From Oscillospiraceae bacterium (GTDB lineage Bacteria > Bacillota > Clostridia > Oscillospirales > Acutalibacteraceae): a stretch of 7,368 nt of DNA. This document shows positions 5,991-7,368 of the stretch, one piece after another. Location of the stretch: positions 1 to 7,368 of the forward strand of contig SVOX01000082.1 in the NCBI GenBank assembly GCA_015066165.1, given 5' to 3'. The translations under genes and the position numbers were made by a program. Position 1 is the first letter of the stretch. Each line of letters opens with the position of its first letter. The notes below the pieces were generated by a model that had not been told where the DNA came from, did not search any database, and saw nothing but the letters and a program-made list of their open reading frames with translations.

Positions 5991-6545
5991 ATGGAAAAAT
6001 TTGTCCCCGTTGTAGTCATCAAAGAATTGTCTGAAACCGACAAAATTTTGACTGCTCTCAAAAACAGCGGCATCAACTGTGCTGAAATCACTTTCCGCAC
6101 CTCTTGTGCCAAAGAAGCAATTGCTTACGCTGCAAAAAACTATCCCGATATGTCTATCGGTGCAGGTACCGTAATCAATGCCAAACAATGCGAAGACGCC
6201 CTCACCGCAGGCGCTCAATTCATCGTATCTCCCGGTCTTTCGGTAGATGTTGCAAAAATTTGCAAAGAAAATAATATTCCTTACTATCCGGGTTGTGTTA
6301 CCCCAACCGAAATTATGCAAGCGCTTGACCTTGGCATTACAACCGTTAAATTCTTCCCCGCCAATGTTTACGGCGGTCTTAAAGCACTCAAAGCGCTTTC
6401 CGCTCCCTTCCCGCAGGTTAAATTTATTCCAACCGGCGGTGTTGACAGAAGTAATATCGACGAATTTTTGGCGTTCGATAAAATTGAAGCTATCGGCGGT
6501 AGTTTCTTTGTAAAAGAAGCACTTGAAAAAATGGAGGAAAAATAA
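5991..6545 (+). CDS. eda: 2-keto-3-deoxy-6-phosphogluconate (KDPG) aldolase / 4-hydroxy-2-oxoglutarate aldolase
   Basis: This cytoplasmic class I aldolase cleaves KDPG into pyruvate and glyceraldehyde 3-phosphate, the last step of hexuronate and gluconate breakdown. In its 184 aa the visible active-site residues are E32 and R36 in AEITFRT, the PGCVTPTE segment (100-107), and the Schiff-base lysine K120 in TTVKFFPAN, followed by the phosphate-binding GG of IPTGGV. It is about 25-30 residues shorter than E. coli Eda, mainly at the ends, with the whole (beta/alpha)8 core motif series present. AAAGGAG lies 7 nt before ATG 5991. It is first in an operon with kdgK, whose start lies one base after the eda stop. 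Its codons favour C-ending forms (AAC, GAC, TTC, ATC) more than the leftward genes, consistent with high expression. Confidence 0.95.
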   Translation: MEKFVPVVVIKELSETDKILTALKNSGINCAEITFRTSCAKEAIAYAAKNYPDMSIGAGTVINAKQCEDALTAGAQFIVSPGLSVDVAKICKENNIPYYPGCVTPTEIMQALDLGITTVKFFPANVYGGLKALKALSAPFPQVKFIPTGGVDRSNIDEFLAFDKIEAIGGSFFVKEALEKMEEK

Positions 6546-6546
6546 T

Positions 6547-7368
6547 ATGGCAAGAATAGTTACTTTTGGCGAAATTATGTTACGCCTTGCTCCCAACGGT
6601 TATTACCGTTTTTTCCAAAATGACCAAATGCAAGCCACCTTTGGCGGCGGCGAAGCAAACGTTGCAGTATCACTTGCAAACTACGGAATGGACAGTGTTT
6701 ACGTTACCAAACTTCCTAAACACGCTATCGGCCAAGCCGCAGTTGACAGTCTTCGTTACTTTGGCGTTGACACAAGCAAAATCGTTCGTGGCGGCGAACG
6801 TGTAGGTATCTACTACCTTGAAAAAGGCGCTAGCCAACGTGGTTCGGTTTGTATTTACGACCGTAAATATTCAGCAATTCAACAAGCAACTGCTGCAGAT
6901 TTTGACTGGGATGCTATTTTTGAATGCGCCGACTGGTTCCACTTCACAGGTATCACTCCCGCTTTAGGTCCCAACGTTGTTGAAATTTGTAAAGAAGCAT
7001 GTGTAAAAGCCAAAGAAAAAGGCGTTAAAATTTCTTGCGACCTTAACTACCGTGGCAAACTTTGGACACGTAACGAAGCACGTGCCGCTATGACCGAACT
7101 TTGTAAATACGTTGACGTTTGCATTTCTAACGAAGAAGATGCAAAAGACGTATTTGGTATCGAAGCCGAAGGCACCGATATCTACGGCGGTAAACTCAAT
7201 CACGAAGGTTATAAGAGTGTTGCAAAACAACTTGCTGATAAATTTGGTTTTGAGAAGGTTGCAATTACACTTCGTACTTCTATTTCTGCCAGCGATAATG
7301 ACTGGGCAGGTATGCTTTACGACGGTGAAGATTATTACTTCTCAAAATCTTACCATCTCCACATTGTT
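6547..7368 (+). CDS. kdgK: 2-keto-3-deoxygluconate kinase (PfkB family), C-terminus beyond window
   Basis: This enzyme phosphorylates 2-keto-3-deoxygluconate with ATP to KDPG, the substrate of the aldolase encoded immediately upstream. The 274 codons visible run off the right edge. The N-terminal FGEIMLRLAP (7-16) is typical of KDG kinases, and G33-G-G-E-A-N38 followed by VAVSLANYG is the first PfkB sugar-kinase signature. The F-T-G-I-T-P segment at about 132-137, the SCDLNYRGKLW block at about 163-173 and the SNEEDA segment at about 194-199 are also seen in KdgK proteins. The second PfkB signature, with the catalytic Asp (DTxGAGD type), would lie past the edge, so intactness cannot be judged. 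GGAGG, inside the end of eda, lies 9 nt before ATG 6547. The one-base gap implies translational coupling with eda. A fructokinase or tagatose kinase role is less likely given the eda pairing. Confidence 0.93.
   Translation, partial: MARIVTFGEIMLRLAPNGYYRFFQNDQMQATFGGGEANVAVSLANYGMDSVYVTKLPKHAIGQAAVDSLRYFGVDTSKIVRGGERVGIYYLEKGASQRGSVCIYDRKYSAIQQATAADFDWDAIFECADWFHFTGITPALGPNVVEICKEACVKAKEKGVKISCDLNYRGKLWTRNEARAAMTELCKYVDVCISNEEDAKDVFGIEAEGTDIYGGKLNHEGYKSVAKQLADKFGFEKVAITLRTSISASDNDWAGMLYDGEDYYFSKSYHLHIV

Noticed and set aside
5904..6596. A 230-codon open frame on the minus strand opposite eda
   Set aside because: It is an antisense shadow of eda. Its residues show no family pattern (many Phe, Asn and Cys from reversed codons), while the plus strand encodes an intact aldolase with a perfect ribosome site.

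Overview
This is an AT-rich, gene-dense window. Its regularly spaced Shine-Dalgarno sites, near-consensus sigma-A type promoters and teichoic-acid/LicD-type surface-polymer genes point to a low-GC Gram-positive bacterium (Firmicutes). An anaerobic gut-type member of the Clostridia is my best guess from protein style, but the sequence does not prove it. I see no rRNA, tRNA, CRISPR array, insertion sequence or phage gene.

Layout: (1) Positions 1-654 (minus) hold the N-terminal 218 codons of a gene that runs off the left edge, probably a carbohydrate-active enzyme, with its own promoter just upstream. (2) Positions 747-781 hold a strong intrinsic terminator that closes the next transcription unit. 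(3) Positions 791-5792 (minus) look like one six-gene operon. In transcription order it encodes a CDP-glycerol glycerophosphotransferase-family protein, a LicD-family protein, an ABC-2 polysaccharide-export permease, its ATPase, a cysteine synthase and a family I inorganic pyrophosphatase. Gaps are 33 nt or less, and the two ABC genes overlap by 4 nt. (4) Positions 5793-5990 are a 198-nt divergent intergenic region with one well-formed promoter facing each way. (5) Positions 5991-7368 (plus) hold eda (KDPG aldolase) and, one base after its stop, kdgK (2-keto-3-deoxygluconate kinase), which runs off the right edge.

How the genes fit together: the glycerophosphotransferase-like and LicD-like enzymes probably build or decorate a phosphate-containing surface polymer, and the ABC pair would export it. 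The pyrophosphatase could pull forward the nucleotidyltransferase reactions that make CDP-activated precursors, but no such enzyme is in the window. cysK and ppa may simply be housekeeping genes, perhaps with a weak promoter of their own. The plus-strand pair performs the last two steps of hexuronate/pectin-sugar breakdown: KdgK phosphorylates KDG to KDPG and Eda splits it to pyruvate and glyceraldehyde 3-phosphate.

No clearly new biological system is visible. The points most worth a second look are the unusual active-site loops of the cysteine synthase, the mixed wall-polymer/cysK/ppa operon, the operator-like dyads in the divergent promoter region, and the unassigned gene at the left edge.
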